A stretch of DNA of 64,000 bases from NCBI RefSeq assembly GCF_905220415.1, contig NC_059541.1:3856501-3920500 (forward strand), read 5' to 3'. Position 1 is the first letter of the stretch. Each line of letters starts with the position of its first letter. The DNA is from Colias croceus. Taxonomy: Eukaryota > Arthropoda > Insecta > Lepidoptera > Pieridae. The translations under genes and the position numbers were made by a program. Below the pieces are notes generated by a model that worked only from the letters and a program-made list of their open reading frames with translations, did no database searches and was not told the origin of the DNA. This document shows, piece after piece, positions 13,406-27,934 of the stretch.

Positions 13406-13612
13406 CCATAAAAATAAAATAAATTTTATTAAGCTATTGCATAGCTTCTATCGCGGGCCGGCGGGACCGAATCGAGAAATTTCGTAACGAAAAAAACCTC
13501 ACGCTCCCCACTCCGACGGGCACGGAGGTGTGGCTTGAAGGCATGCTATGCAATAGCTTTACCGCGGCAGTCCCCGAGTGCCACACGTCTTTTTTTTAAT
13601 TTAATTCATTCT
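13406..13612. mobile_element. GC-rich structured retroposon between 14-bp direct repeats
   Basis: A 207-bp insert lies between two copies of ATACAATGGTTCGC (13392-13405 and 13613-13626). Inside are a perfect 15-bp inverted pair, AAGCTATTGCATAGC (13431-13445) and its complement (13545-13559), and a smaller GTGTGGC/GCCACAC pair. The core is GC-rich against a very AT-rich background, and a T8 run follows CACACGTC. It carries no open frame. The direct repeats fit a target duplication, so a SINE or a retroposed structured RNA is likely. I cannot name the family or fix the strand. Confidence 0.55.
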
Positions 13613-13626
13613 ATACAATGGTTCGC

Positions 13627-16600
13627 AATAAAAATGACCTCAATTATAGCAGTAATAGGCATTTAGTATTGCCATCTCACAAAAGCCCGATCACTGTATC
13701 TATAATGTAAATGGTGGGTTAAGAGTTAAGACGCTACAGTTTCCCATCCCGTAAACAGTCATCAGCATCCGAAGCTCAAGACAAATTCTTTGATCTTGTT
13801 TAAGGGTAAATCTTTTCGATTTATATGTTAATTTTTAAATTTGAATCTTTTTCGGATACCGTGTGTGGCTTGATAATTTTGTGATGATGTGATGGCAAAT
13901 AATGTTTTGATTTCAGACTATTCTTGGCATGAAACTTATATTATTACTATAGGTATCTAAATGTTAGGCTTCTTTTATTGAAACAAAAATACATTAATTT
14001 TAAACGTATACTTAATTTAACCAAAAATAGTAAATAATTTATTCTAGTCGATATTGAATACAGTCAAAATTCACAGAATTTCAATATCTGTGCCTGTAAT
14101 TACATTTTGTTTGTTAATTAAAATCAGCACAATAAATATTTTAATTTATAAATAAGATTAATAAATAGGTTACTTTTGGGAAATAAAACAAACTTGAAAG
14201 GGATGAAAGCCGAAAACGCTTTCCTCTTTACATAAAGTGATCACGAGGGAAGTCGCGGGCAAGAGTAAGGAATAACAGTGGATAAAACAAAGCTGTTCAA
14301 CTGTCAATGCGTATAAAATATTTAGAGGGAAGCTATTCATCTATTCGCACGTAAATTATTGTCGTTACGTGCGCCTTGGTTCATGTCTTATGCAAAAGGA
14401 GGCACTGTCGCAGCTGCGGTTTCTCAGGCTGCGGTTTTTCATCCTAATGTGCTTAATTGTGCCCCTTAACAATTTAGGAGATCTTTAGAACACTTTGTTC
14501 GTAAGGTTGAGTGCCAAAAATAGACGCCTCGCTCTTTAATAATTCATTACGTTCGTGGTATTGGTTATTTTATTATTCAAGGTAAGAAATTTACCACTAC
14601 GTTTCATATAGATAGATTTGTACATCTATATTTTTGTCTGTCTAAAGCAAACAACTTTATTTCAATATATTGTATAAAATAAAGTATCGTACAGATGTAT
14701 TTTATGTTTAAGCTTAGTACTATGATTCAATGCCAGCTGAGTATTACTGCTCTTTGAAACAAATATTGATTTTACAAAGTTAATAAAGTTTCTTTCACAT
14801 ACGAAGCTTTATTGAAATTCTCAGCTGTTCCATATAATCTTGATAAAATATCCAAAACAAACTTCTACTAAGATGTGTATACGAACCGAACGTGCCCTAA
14901 CCAAATTTGATACAAAAAAGTCCACCACGCTAAAACGCTTTGTGAAAACAGCGGAGGCAATAAAGGGTCTTATTGTTATCCTTTGAATTTATATCCAGAT
15001 ATTATCGCTCACATAAATTGCTAACACGTACTGTTCCAAATCGGATACTCAAAAAGTGGTCGAGATAACCCTCCCATTTTATGTAGGTGGGATACGCAAG
15101 CCGAGTTAATACATCCGGGTACACCCTCTTAACCGAATACAAAAGCTCATAAAAGTATTTAATTAGCGGACGAAAGCGGGGGCCAAATAAAAAGCATTAA
15201 TTCGCAATTGGGACGACGTGGCATCTGTTTTCTAATTGAGACATTAACGGCGAGATCGCTCGAGCGGGTCTCCTTTAATAACACGCATACATAACGGATG
15301 GAGGACGAAATGTACGACATTACAAGAACGGCGCCCGCCCGGCTAAATGATAGCCATTGCCCGCAATCGTCGCCGGGAAAACTCCCGGATAATTGACACG
15401 AATGTTACGATACGACCGCTGAAATACGTTCCGTCGGGGGCGGGGCTTGCGTCCATCTAGAGCGATGAACTTGAATTGTCCAGCGGTGCGGTCTGGGAAA
15501 TATGCGACGCCGAGAATACGTCGAATATTCACAAGACAGTTATTTATATTGTCTGTCTTGATTACTCACAGTCGATGCTTACAGTCTTACTAATATTGTA
15601 ATTGTGAGAGCCATTCCGTTAATCTGATACACTTGGAATAGATTGGAGACATGTAGCAATCTAAAATCTCGGAGGTACACTTTACACTGTCTTGAATACT
15701 CATGTTAACTATCTATATATCGCACAATCTTTCAACAAAAAAGGTACTAAATTTTCACTGGTAAAATATTATGTGATATGTACATTTTTTTGGTTGGTAT
15801 AGAATTACTTGGAAAAAGGCATGACACAATAATATGTTATTATGCCTTTAAGCAGATTATTTTAAGAAAATTTGGTAAACAAACAATGAGTACAGCATCT
15901 TGGAAGACACGTTTCAGACCTTCCCAAAGAGTACCAAAATTATATTTCTTAATGTATCTAGGTAATAATAAATAAAAGCGACACAAAAACATTTGCTTAC
16001 TTTGATAAAGCGAACATCGGTTTCATGTGTATCTTTTTGCAGTGTTAGACCGTTTCGGACGTTTTTGCCGCTCACTACTTGGGTCCTGGCGCCAAAGTGA
16101 TTTATCATAAGGCAACACGCTGTGGTTGAGACGAAAAATAAAGTGTAATTCCTTTGTATTTGCCGAGGAGGGCGGTCGCCTTGAGTCGTATTCGGTGAAT
16201 TCGTGAATAATGTACTGTAATGTAACTTGTTTATAAGATTCGGTTTGTATGTTTGCTTAAATTATTTGTTTGATATTTCTGCCGCTGGGATACTCTGTGT
16301 GTGGCGGTTTGAGTGTCGTTTATGATTAAAATAACAAAATTTTCATTTTAACGGTATCATATTTTAGAGAATTCAAAGTTCAAATACATTGTTCAAGCGT
16401 AAAAACGTGTGTTCTTTCCGATGGTAAATTTGGAATTCTGAAAATTCGTATCTCAAATGCAAATTTTATTACAGAAAGGGAATTTGCATCAAGCTTTTAT
16501 CATTCGAACTTAAAAAAAAAAACAATATTTTGAAAGTAATAAAATTCTTTTATACCTTCTGTGTCCATGAAAAAGACATAACGCTGCGTTGAATTTATTG

Positions 16601-19600
16601 TACCGAGGACCCAGATGGCTTTCCTCATAAAATACTAGGAGTGGCTGTTGGTAGCTACGTTATACTAAGATAATCAGAATTTACGGGAGCCTTTCGCCAA
16701 ATTTCGGGTTGCCCTTTAGACGTGCAAGCAATTACTGCTCCTCTAATGATGTACAGCCTTTCGATGTGTCTTCAGCTTACGTTAATGGCGTTCTGGGGGA
16801 TTTTTATTGCGCGTCGACTTACATTTAATTCGATATAATTACTTATGAGGTCCTTGCGTAATTATATGAGGTTAGCGGGGAATTATCTCGTTCGCACTAA
16901 TTAATTACGCATTTATTTATTATGAGGCTTTGAGAAGATAAAGTGATTTATCACAATTGAATGCTTGGTTTGTAAATCCATATATTTAGAAACAAAATGT
17001 ATTGCAGTAGTGACGTTTTTTATTTTTTATGTGTCTATTCAACTATGAGAGAATGTTCTACCATGGGAACCACGTCATAAGAACTAATAACTGTAATAAC
17101 TGTAATTAATAGTACCTATGTTAAGTTACCTTTGTAGTCATTTTCATAAAAAAGACCCATTTTATAGTGCTACTAAAGTTGGAACAAATGCATTTCTTAA
17201 CAATATTATCTGAAATGTGCATTAAATATATTCTTTAACATAAGCAAGAAAGCTCCAACTATTTTGTACAACAAAAGCTAGCAACCCTATTTTCTTTACA
17301 AAGAAAACGAAACGTATTATCTTCATAAACGCTAGCTTGCGATTTGCGAGCATTGAATTACACGACAAACATTTTTACATGAAGCAAGAAAAGTACAAGG
17401 TCCGCTCGAAAATTACGAGTTGGCGCAAAACCCGCCAGCGCTCAATACCTCTCGAGTATTATTCGTATTATGAGGGGTCACAAAGTGAGGACGGCGATAT
17501 TGGCAGCCCTTACTGGGCGACGTAAGAAGGTGAGGAAACTTCTCATAAAACCTAAGGAGGCAGGTGCATTCCATTTCTTCGGCACCGAAATGTGCGCGTA
17601 TTTTACGCTTCACGCGTCATTACAGCTCCTTACTACGAATACTGCGCGGTGTTTCAGCAAAAAGGGAAAGAATAACAATAAAAATCTTACGGTGGGGAGG
17701 TGAATAAAGTAAAAGCTTGTGTTATGCGTACGAGGTGACACATTGTCTGGGCATTATAACCGTCTGACACCGCCACGACATCGCAATAAAGAGGCAATTT
17801 AAGTAAATTAATCACTTTGTTTTGATAAACAGTTCTTACACAAAAATAACATAACGGGATTGAAATAAGTTCAAGTAACACTCGCTTATTAAAAAAAATA
17901 TTATAATCTAGTATTATGTAGGCATATAATGAAAAAGCGAAAGTGTATACTGTAAATTAAATTACGTTTCATTATTCGTTATAATAAATAACTAACTCCG
18001 CTACGTGTCAATGAGTTTAATTAAAAATGTAACTCATGTTCACAACGCGGAATATTCCTTTATAACGCGGCGTATATTAAAAAAAGAATCTGTAATAAAA
18101 AGCAAAGGAGGCATTGAAAATGGCACAAGCGCGGTATCGCGTATTATGAATCACAGTAGATAAGGTACAAAACGCGCCCTCATTTAAAAGGAATTTCTGA
18201 ATGTTAAAAAAACACAGTGAGAGCCGTTTTCATTTGTCAACTGCCTCGCATGTACCGCGCACATCAGCTGAAGAGTGGCCGACTTTCATTCACCCACAGT
18301 TACTATACTTATTTATATACTTTTACTAGGTTCCTACGCGTTACGTCACATTAATATCTTCAAATGAAAACTCACTAAAGATAACGTTTTTATTGCGTTT
18401 GGCGCGATGCCTTGTTACGAGCGTGATAAGTAAAAAGTAATCGTCATAAATATGTTTATGAACTTGACGACGCCGTTCGTTTTTTATCATCGACGGTGTA
18501 CAGATTTTTATGGATGTTTACAAACTTGAAGTATGTACACGATGTTCTCATTGTTCTCGGATTTTATTGAATATTACACGTTATTGAAAGTACTCTACGG
18601 AGGAATCATTGCAATTATAATGATTAGTCTACAATTATACTGGATAAACTCAGCCGCTTATAAATATGTAGCACAATTAAAACGTTTATATTGTTTGTTA
18701 TTACGGGTTGGAATATATTTTATAATTCGGTATGAACATTTATCTTGCGTTTTTACTTGGATCTTCTTCACTATTCTTTATTTCATCTTTCTTGCAATCA
18801 TATTATTAATAAATATCATTTTCTTGTAATTTAAATTTTATTTATTATTTCTATTCATAATGACTTAAATTAGAACAATAAATTTCAAGATAATTAGCAG
18901 GGTAACTAGAACAGCTTTCAAAGTTTAAAACGTCACGCGCACACAATTTGGCCCGTTAACTATAGTCCTCGGGGAAAACATCGAATGAAACCAATTTTAT
19001 TGCTCCGTCCTTTTCATAAATACATTAAGAGTATGAAAGCAAAATGAAAGCAACTAGCTGCTACTAGAATTGACACTTCAATTAACCGAGTGTCCCTATA
19101 AACGTTTTCTGTTTCCCATTACCGCGCCCCTGTTTTGAAATGGCGATATTATAGTTCGCTGTTGGCGTTTGATTAAACACGACTTTTAATTAACTTATAA
19201 TAACTGTTTGGTTTTTTCGAAGTTTCGATTTCAATTAATTGGGTGAGAGTGCTTTAAAAGCTGATGATGGATTGCATGAGTTTTGCTCTATGATTGTATT
19301 TTACAAATATTGAAATATTTATGTATTCAAATAATTTCTGGACTAGAATATACACATGAAAATGATACACTGTTTAATAGACACATTTTTTATATATTAT
19401 ATAAATGAATGTAACATCTGCCAATATCACTTGGCTAACGTGGTATAATGCCTAATTTTTTGAAAAAATTTATTGTGTTACTTAACTCATATAATAACGG
19501 TTTAGGATCGCGACAATAATTTACGATTAATGTGTAATTGAAACATAATTTTTACTACGATCAAACTTGTAGTAATATTGCATTTTGTGCTTCATAATTT

Positions 19601-22600
19601 TTATATGAAAATCTTGGAAGAAATTTGGTCGCAATATATTTCTGTATTTAAATAATAAATAATTCTCTTTATTCAACGTTTCAATTGGTGTTTGTAAATG
19701 TTTGAAAGATGTGTCTGCTTGGTTAATTACGCAGTTCAAATATTTAAATATGTACTGTTATTTTTATTTTACACCGCAAAATCAACAAGTGACAATTCTT
19801 GAATAATGTGTTAAGATTTTCTTCACAATTTTGATACTATTTTTCACCGCTTTCAATAAAGCTAAAATATCTAAGTTCTATTTATATTTATCTAACCACG
19901 ATGACGAAGGTTAAGACTCACCCGAAGCTTATAACATAGCATTCGAAAACAAACTTTATTTACATGAATATAAGGCTTAAAATGATGTTGGAAAAAGTAA
20001 TGTCTTAAGTTGGGTGACCTGAATACTAGCATACAACACGCAATATGGCATTCTCATAATTCAGTGTCATAATTGGCTGCTACGTTAATTAGTTGCACAC
20101 TGTAGGTAGGTTGGCATTCAAGCCAGAGTTTTGGGTTATTCATCGCATTAAAAAGCAAGGTAATTAATTACTGCACCCAATGTTAAATATTAATTAATAA
20201 TTTTATGTCAAAGTCAAATGAAAAATTAAAAAGAAAGTGAATCTACTCACCAAATAATTTCCTTTCAGTAAAATTAAGCACGCAAAATGTGTATTAGACG
20301 TCCATTCAACTTTTTACAATGTTAAATTTTGGCTACATTCCACTTTACAGGCGTAAAGCCTTAAAAAGAAATTCAGTGGCGCAATCTCTTGTTTTTAAAA
20401 GCGTCGGGACCGATTTAGAAAAAGCCTTTGTTTCTCTTTAGCATACCGACGGGCCCTCGTTGATTTAAGTACACAATAGAGCCTCTCTCACGTCTACACA
20501 ATACCCGATAGCTTAGAAAGAACTCACAATAAAAATGTACAAAACAATGAAATCGAATGAAAATGAAGATACCAATTGCTTCTGACGTTTTTAATATTCC
20601 TTTGTCCTGTCAATACTATGTCGACAGTCGGTTTCGATTCCGTTATATTGCAGTTTCTTATTAAAAGCTCATATTTCATGTGCAGTTTGTAGGCAGTAAA
20701 CATGATGTTTACGGCGCCTGTAACAGTTGCTGGTCGTCGTCAATATAATTTATGTGTCGGTAAGGAAGATTCATTTAGCTTATTAATTTTCCGCGAGGTG
20801 TGGCCCGGGGCCCGGGCTGGAGCGAATGAAGCGCTTTAATCACGTGGGGGCTTCGAAAAAGTCGTTATTATTCTGCCCCGTTAATACCTATCGATCTTTG
20901 TCCCATTTCGGTTTAACTCGAGATTACTTTTGACTCCTTCATATCTAATATCAGATTGGAAAACACAATTTTTTTAATCCTTTTATATTTATTTGAGTGG
21001 TTTTTGAGCTTTATAGTTTGACAAATTTGATTTTGCATGTATAAATATTTAGAATGGAATTCGAGAAATACACAAGAGTGTATTCTATATTTATTCGAAC
21101 TATATAATTAATTTTTGAAATAACTTCTTTCTGCAAATAATAATATTATTCTCCTAATAATTTACAAATCCTCATATTTCTAGTTATAAGACTCGATTAC
21201 AATAATACTGTACAAATCTCACGACTTATATTTGGAATAAACAAGGAAAATAGATAAGGATTGTGCTTAGAATCATAAAAACGTCTTAACCTAATTCGTT
21301 TCTTTATGCTATCGGAATCCGGGTGGAGTGAGTACAACAAAATGTTAATAGAAAATGGTTGCCTTTTATTTCCTGATCGTTACTTTGTGGCGATTTTACG
21401 GAGAAAATAAAACGTTACTCAAAACGAGAGGGCATTTTATTCATGTGATACCATAAATAACAAGGGCATGCTGGTTGCGTCGTAAACTTTTAATTGGTAG
21501 TATTTGGCTTATTTTAGCGTCGGTCACGATAGCCCTCACGCGATGTTAGGTCCCTTTGTTCGGACCTCATTGTTTTACCCTAAACATCTTAGATAATGTC
21601 TTAATGAATAGGTGCACGCTATTCGGAACTACGACAGTTAATTACCCCGTATATATTGCGCTTTCATTAGCGAAGGCGAGCCTATAAAATAATAAAAATC
21701 CTACATGAAAGCTAGAGTTGAAATATTAAACTTTTATAACAAAATGTCAACAACTGCGACGTTAAAAAACATAAAATGAAACTCCATATACAAAATTGTT
21801 GAATGGAATTTACAGCAAACTCCAAACAATTTTCTCTCTGAATCTAAGCGACAACTTTTGGATAGGTGCGCTGCCAGCCAAGGGTGTTTGTTACTGCACA
21901 ATATTGCGCCGTAAAAATGAATATAAGAATTATTCAATGCATACATATAGAACGAGCCACTCGACATTGTCCTCGTTGTTAAAATTCCGCGCTTCAGTGA
22001 GAAACAAAGCTTTTGAACGCTTTCAAAATGTAATGTGTCGTGACACGCAACGCCCTTTAAATAACGCGCCGCATGTTATAACAAAATAAATCAGTTTGGA
22101 TCATTTCCTGGCTCCACGTAAACGTTCTGAGACCACGTTAAGCTCAGAGACTTGGCCTTTAAATGTGTCTAAATAAATCGTCTTCACAATGAAGTTAAGA
22201 TGTGAAAAACGACGAACCTTGTACCTAAACAAGTCCTTAATAATTTTGAAAATTCTCATTCAAATTTTGCGCTTTTTCAAATTACGTTTCTTTAATCTTT
22301 TTATGGATTGAAGATCGGCGTAATATGGTTAAAGTACTTTATCATGTTTCGTACGGGGATTGAAGGGGCCAAAGATTCCCACCCTCTCGAGAGCAGGATA
22401 TCCTATAATTCTAACCATATCTGAAATTACATTTTCGGTTGGCAATATTATATTTGCAACGTGTAGATGTGAATTTTAGTTGAATTTAAAAAACTGAAGC
22501 ACTTGAATATTTCCGGCATAAGCATCAAAATAAGTTCTTTAATTTATCACTATACAATATAAATAAAAGCAAACAATTCAAACAAACAAAAATGCTTATA

Positions 22601-25600
22601 TCTTTGTGCACTTTCGAGTGAAGTGCTCGCGATAAAGTTTATGACGTTTGTCGTAGCACTCCGCTGCGGTCGTAGCTGAGTCATTTGCTACGAAATTGTG
22701 CTACACTCCCACCTTGGCTTAGCTTAAACTTTGTTTATGTTTGACTATCTACTTTCTATGATTTTATTTCCGTTTTGTTATATTGACGATAAAATTACAG
22801 TGTTGGTGTTTTAAAAATATCGCTGAAATGCTAAAGTAACATTTTAATATGTCAGGTTTACGCTGCAAATTGTAGACGTAAGAATAATTGACTAAAATAA
22901 AGATATCATGATGAATGTAATTTACTTTACCGCATATTATATTATGTATAGACTATGCTGCTATAGTCATTAAAACTGACTATTCCAATGTTTACTTCAA
23001 TTTTTCCTTTCCCCGTTCGCTCATATAAAAACCATCCAATCCATACACTCTCGGAAACCTATTTAAAAAAGCGCTCATTATCCTTAAACATCAACGATCA
23101 AAGCCAACGCAATCAAGTGTCACACAATGTAACACTACACAAGGCCATTTCCACGTAATACTCAGTCAACATTGTAGATTGCATCTGGTTATTTACAACA
23201 AACAGCGAAACCCAATGGCATTTATAGACACGTCCCTATATTTATGTTGTTTTAATGGCCCTTCGCATTACCCGTTTCGCGGCGATAGGAGGAAGAAAAA
23301 CATGACAATTCATGTTATTTATTGCTTCTTACACCCGGCCGTATTTATCTGCAAATGTAGTTTATTTTGTATCGCTAAATATAGGTGTTGTATTTTTGGT
23401 AGGAAAAATAACATTAAGTATGTTTGTAGGCGTCGTTCAGTGTGTTTCGTTATTCGGCTTTCAGTTGATAGATACGCAGAAGAATTCTGAATCACTGTGA
23501 AATTTCATCCGAATCCAAATTATAATAATGGTATATGATTTGCCTGGTATATAAATAGAAATTCTTGATAGAGAATGATAATTATATTATTCAAGTTAAT
23601 TGTTAATTATATCAGTGTAAATATATTAAATTAAATTAAATTTTAACAATTCCTTTTGTTAGATCTCCTTTTAAATAATAGATAGAGAGACCATATAGGA
23701 TAGGATACAATAGATATTGACATTATACAATAATAATTATTAATCGTATTATTCGATTCTGCTACTGCTCATTATCCTACTTAAATATCTCAACTTCATA
23801 ATATACAAAAATTAATAATAAACAATATTACACATCCAATATTAATAGCGAATTTTATCATAATTTTGCGCCGTGACGGTTTGTCACTTGAATAATAACG
23901 TATTCTTGTTAGAGCGTGGCGCGTGTGTTCTAAATAAAAGTTTGCTCCGTGCTCCAACTTGATAATGAATATTTATGATGCTCTTGTCGCGTAATTCCGC
24001 ACCCCTATCAAGGAATAGGCCTACAACATATTTGTTTCTTTACTGTGCCGCATGAATAACACTTTCGTCTAGATGAAAGTGGGGACTTTACTGCATTAAT
24101 ATTTAAAATGCAAACAATATGTTTATGAACTTTAATGTATGGAATACATAGGGTCTTGATGATACACTATATGATTTTTAGTATGTTCAAAACAATATTC
24201 CAGTATTGCCCTTGTAATTTTCTAAGAAATAGATATAACCAAATTACTTATCGAAAGGGGTCATAATGGTATTTCTCAAGATTTCTTAAGTGTGAATTTT
24301 ATACTTCTAAGTACTTAGTTTCAATTCTGTACTTCTTTTTATTCTAGTTCTTTTATACACGAAAAATGATTTAGACTACGCATCATAACATCAAACCGGC
24401 GTAAAGATCGAAACGATAACATCTAACATAAGCTCAGCTTAATCAAGTTAAGTAGCTATAAAATTCACCTAAAACAACTCATGCTAGTGAAGTCAAGCGC
24501 AAAATATCGTCAGATATGTTGCCCAATTAATGACGGTACAATCCAAGATATCTGAGGGCCTGTATTAGACCTTTACAATCTAGTGCGAACATAAATTCTG
24601 ATAGAGGCGTTCAGGGGCTTGTTTAATTTCACGACTGAATAAATCCAAATGTTATGCCACAGATAGACCCCGCGTTGTGACGTTTTCCTCGTCCCCTCTA
24701 TAAAATTTCAGTGGTCGCACTAAAATCACGAGTTATGATCCACTTACGTTATTTCTATCCAATATTTTCAAAGCTGTTATCGGACGTAAATGCTATTTTA
24801 GTGTGAAACGTGACAATTAATTTCGGAGCGCTTTTTTGGAATATTACCCAAACATAATAAACAACGCAAGCTAACGATGCTATCAGGCAGTTAACGATGT
24901 TGGTATTTAATAGTAGTAATGGAATTATTTCTTATTTCGATAAATATTCATAAAAACACGTATGTCACGTTCTGCGAAATACAGTTATAATAAAAATAAT
25001 TAGATAAACGCTTATTTTTTATCTTTATTCTATTTGAAATCCAAATAAGTGCTTTAAATGGGTACATATATTTCAATATAATCTAGCAGATAGGTACAAT
25101 CTAAAAGCTTTTAAGCCTCCAACGTAAACGTAGCAAATAATCAACAAAATTACTTTCAGACTATACGTAACTTTATCTTACGCAAGTAATCCGAGCCTAA
25201 ACGAAGCAATGTCAGAATTAATTTGTGTCGCAATTATTCGTTATCAACGCTACGATGGACTGAGATTTTACCTCCAAATTACAGTTACGTGGATAAATGG
25301 ATCCAACATTTATTATTATCGTCCGTGGAACAATCGCTCCGAAGGAAATAAATCAGGGATTGTTTAGATAAGTAGAATATATGTGGACAGATAGGAATTG
25401 TTACATTAATTGCTTATTCGTTGGAAAAATATTAATGGACCGTTACAGGACAATGTAATGGGGAAGATTAATTTGACTGGCCTACAGAATGTTTCTTATT
25501 GACATTGAGGCGCCTGAATGGAGACATCAGTGACAACAAATCGGGAAGGATACCTATTTTAATGTATTAGGGGACAATAAAAAGTCTTCTAATGAACAAT

Positions 25601-26312
25601 AGACATTATAAATGTGAGCATAAAGACAAATTATGGCCTTTTAATTTCATCTTGTCTGGTGCGTTTCTGTGTATTAATAAGTCATTATATTTTTAGTATG
25701 TTAATATGGAAGGTAGGTAAAACTTCTCTATTAATAACAGTTAGGTACTGTGAACAACAGAAATATAAAGATAATGATCGTTATAAATACGTATAGACTC
25801 TCCCTATTTTGAATACTATCGAAAGTACAGGGTTAGTTTTATGCTTTAATACATAGGAGACTGCAAACAGGATAGCGGGAAACTCAAACGATACTATTTG
25901 ATCCCACTTTCAATACCAAAAACAATATCACTATATTGCTCGGAACAAACTCAAACTCAATACAATGCGTGTAGGGTGAGAACACGATTGAATTTTATTG
26001 GAAAATTAAAATAATAATTTTGCTTTGCGAAATTGTAACTAAGTAAACACTTTTGATTGTTTTGTAAACTATGTGTATTTGTTAATTTCAAGTTGTAAAC
26101 CAAATAAATAAACAAAACATTACATATTACTGGTATGAGATAATGGGATATCTACTAATTATTATGAAAAACTGACACGGAAATTAAAAAAAAGGATAAT
26201 ATGGAATAACACATACTTATAATACTTACCCAGATATAAGGTGCAAAACGCCGCGAGCTTCAGCTTGTAGTCCTCTGATATTGTTAAGAATTTGGAAAAG
26301 ACATGCTAGAAG
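13627..26312. other. Long gene-free stretch with CpG-containing AT-poor patches
   Basis: No host gene, rRNA, tRNA or recognisable mobile element was seen in this 12.7 kb. Sections with clearly lower AT and many CpGs stand out at about 14910-15540, 17330-17700, 18130-18510, 20340-20900 and 21300-22150. They contain only short open frames on both strands with no family resemblance. Such patches in insect deserts are often conserved regulatory DNA, but that is inference here. A small inverted pair CGCACGTAA / TTACGTGCG lies at 14346-14373. Confidence 0.45.
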
Positions 26313-27066
26313 TAGAAATAGAAATAGAAATAGAAATCGTTTTATTTGCCACCATGTAACTCTTAGTAATTAATACACAAAACAGAAAAAAAAAGATAGT
26401 AATGGAGGCAAAAAGGACTCCCCGTCAGCAAAGCAGCAACCATTATTTAAAATGTATTGCTGCACTGATTTTCAGAGGAGACCACGTGACTGTACAGATG
26501 CAATGATTCAGTATTCAATGATACATATAATTATGAAAGTGTGTTTATGTAGCATAGGCAGAGAAAAAATATAATGTGCACCTTAATTTTATTTTGCGAA
26601 CAGTAGGAGAGTGTTAGATACCTATTATATAAATACACAATAAAAAATACCTTAAAATGATCAATTTCGTAAAGAGGGAGGTAAATAATTATTCCAGCAC
26701 TTTGAAGCAGCATAACGGAAACTACCACGAAATGACGAAGAGAAATGTTGCGATAACTTAATACTTCCGGAATTAGCGAACCTAGTATTAAAATCATTTT
26801 TGGCCCAGTCAAGTTTATGATGCAAGTACGCAGGTTTACCGTTCTTAATAACACCGAACAAAAGTACGCTTAAATGTAGTTCTCTCCTGAAAGTCATAAT
26901 TAGCGAGTTGGATTTGTTAAGAAATGGAGAGATATGCGCTCTTCGAGGGATACAATAGCAAAAACGCGCACAAGCATTATGGACTCTCCTAATTACGCGT
27001 TCGGTTCTTGCCAATAATCTTGTCCCATATAGTGCATCTGCATAATTAAATTTTGATAAAATCTTT
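26313..27066 (-). mobile_element. Decayed LINE 3' end with hexanucleotide tail
   Basis: On the minus strand this carries the C-terminal part of a non-LTR reverse-transcriptase ORF, then a 3' untranslated region and a tail of about four TTTCTA units (26313-26336 on the plus strand as TAGAAA repeats). The left edge follows the tail. The right edge is where the coding resemblance stops. The element lacks all of the catalytic RT core and is a dead 5'-truncated copy. Confidence 0.75.
26661..27065 (-). pseudogene. C-terminal remnant of a LINE reverse transcriptase
   Basis: The frame contains FNYADALYG, then a basic segment with RRVHNACARFCY, PRRAHISPFL and FRRELHLSVLLFGVI, and ends near FRYAASKCWNNYLPPSLRN. 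This order (YxDxxYG, then RxxNACxR, HIS, RRELH, WNxLPxxLR) is typical of the region after the RT palm in CR1/Jockey-type LINEs. The frame is closed upstream by TGA at 27066-27068. Downstream, the likely continuation (EIDHFKVFF) is in another frame, so at least one stop and one frameshift are present. It is not functional. Confidence 0.75.
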
Positions 27067-27567
27067 CACAAAGCCTCACAAGTAAATCTTCACTTAGAAA
27101 ATCACGCACTTGATACAGAATTTTAAGCCTGTAAAAACAGTTCCTCGCTATTTCGCTACATTTACATTTGTAAAATTTATTCTCATTTGTTTACCTTTGA
27201 TGGTAACCCTACAAACCTCTTATTGAATATTTATTCTTGTACAATTCGCTTCTAGTTTATATTTCAGACCATTATTAAAGCTTTGCATTGGCAAAAGCAA
27301 TACTGGTTTCATAGATAAATTTATGTCACTGTTATTACTAAATAATTCCCTTATATTTCTGTAATTATCACGTGATTTGAATTTATAATTACGGTTTTAT
27401 TACGTCATTGCTTTATTTTAATGACTTCACTGTTTTAATTATTTCTGTTCGGTGTTAGAAATATCTTATTAATTTTATTACATCATAAACTGCACGTTTA
27501 GCATTATGTTATGTATGGAAATTAAAAATATGCAATATAAAAAAAAATCAAATTCGCTATGGATATT

Positions 27568-27613
27568 GGAGAACGTAAAACTACTCACACGGAGAACGTA
27601 AAACTACTCACAT
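27568..27613. repeat. 23-bp tandem duplication
   Basis: GGAGAACGTAAAACTACTCA plus CA and one differing base occurs twice head to tail (27568-27590 and 27591-27613), about 100 bp left of the inverted-repeat element at 27717. Confidence 0.8.
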
Positions 27614-27733
27614 ATTCACATACTTTACAAACAGTATTAGCATAATGCGCACGGATACTTAATGCAATTACATCAGTATTCAGCTAAGCATCATCGAACC
27701 AGCTTTTTATATGAAAAATTGAGTCGATACATA

Positions 27734-27934
27734 TCAAACTCCGGTAAGTCCACTCCCCGCCAAAATTGAGATAACAATGGCGCCAATTTTGAATTGTAAA
27801 ACTAAACCAGTCTGTACTTTTCAAAGTTAGGTAAGTCAATCGTATCTCTATTAAAATAAGGTTTAAAGTAAATGTTTTTTTTTCAAACTCCGGTATGTCC
27901 GTCGACAGTGGTTTATCAAACTCAGGTAAGTCCA
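27734..27934 (+). repeat. Left cluster of the 19-bp motif
   Basis: Copies at 27734-27752 (exact, within the left terminal repeat), 27821-27839 (weak), 27883-27900 and 27916-27934. The last two are 33 bp apart. The kept core is TCAAA-CT-CGGTAAGTCC. Confidence 0.7.
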
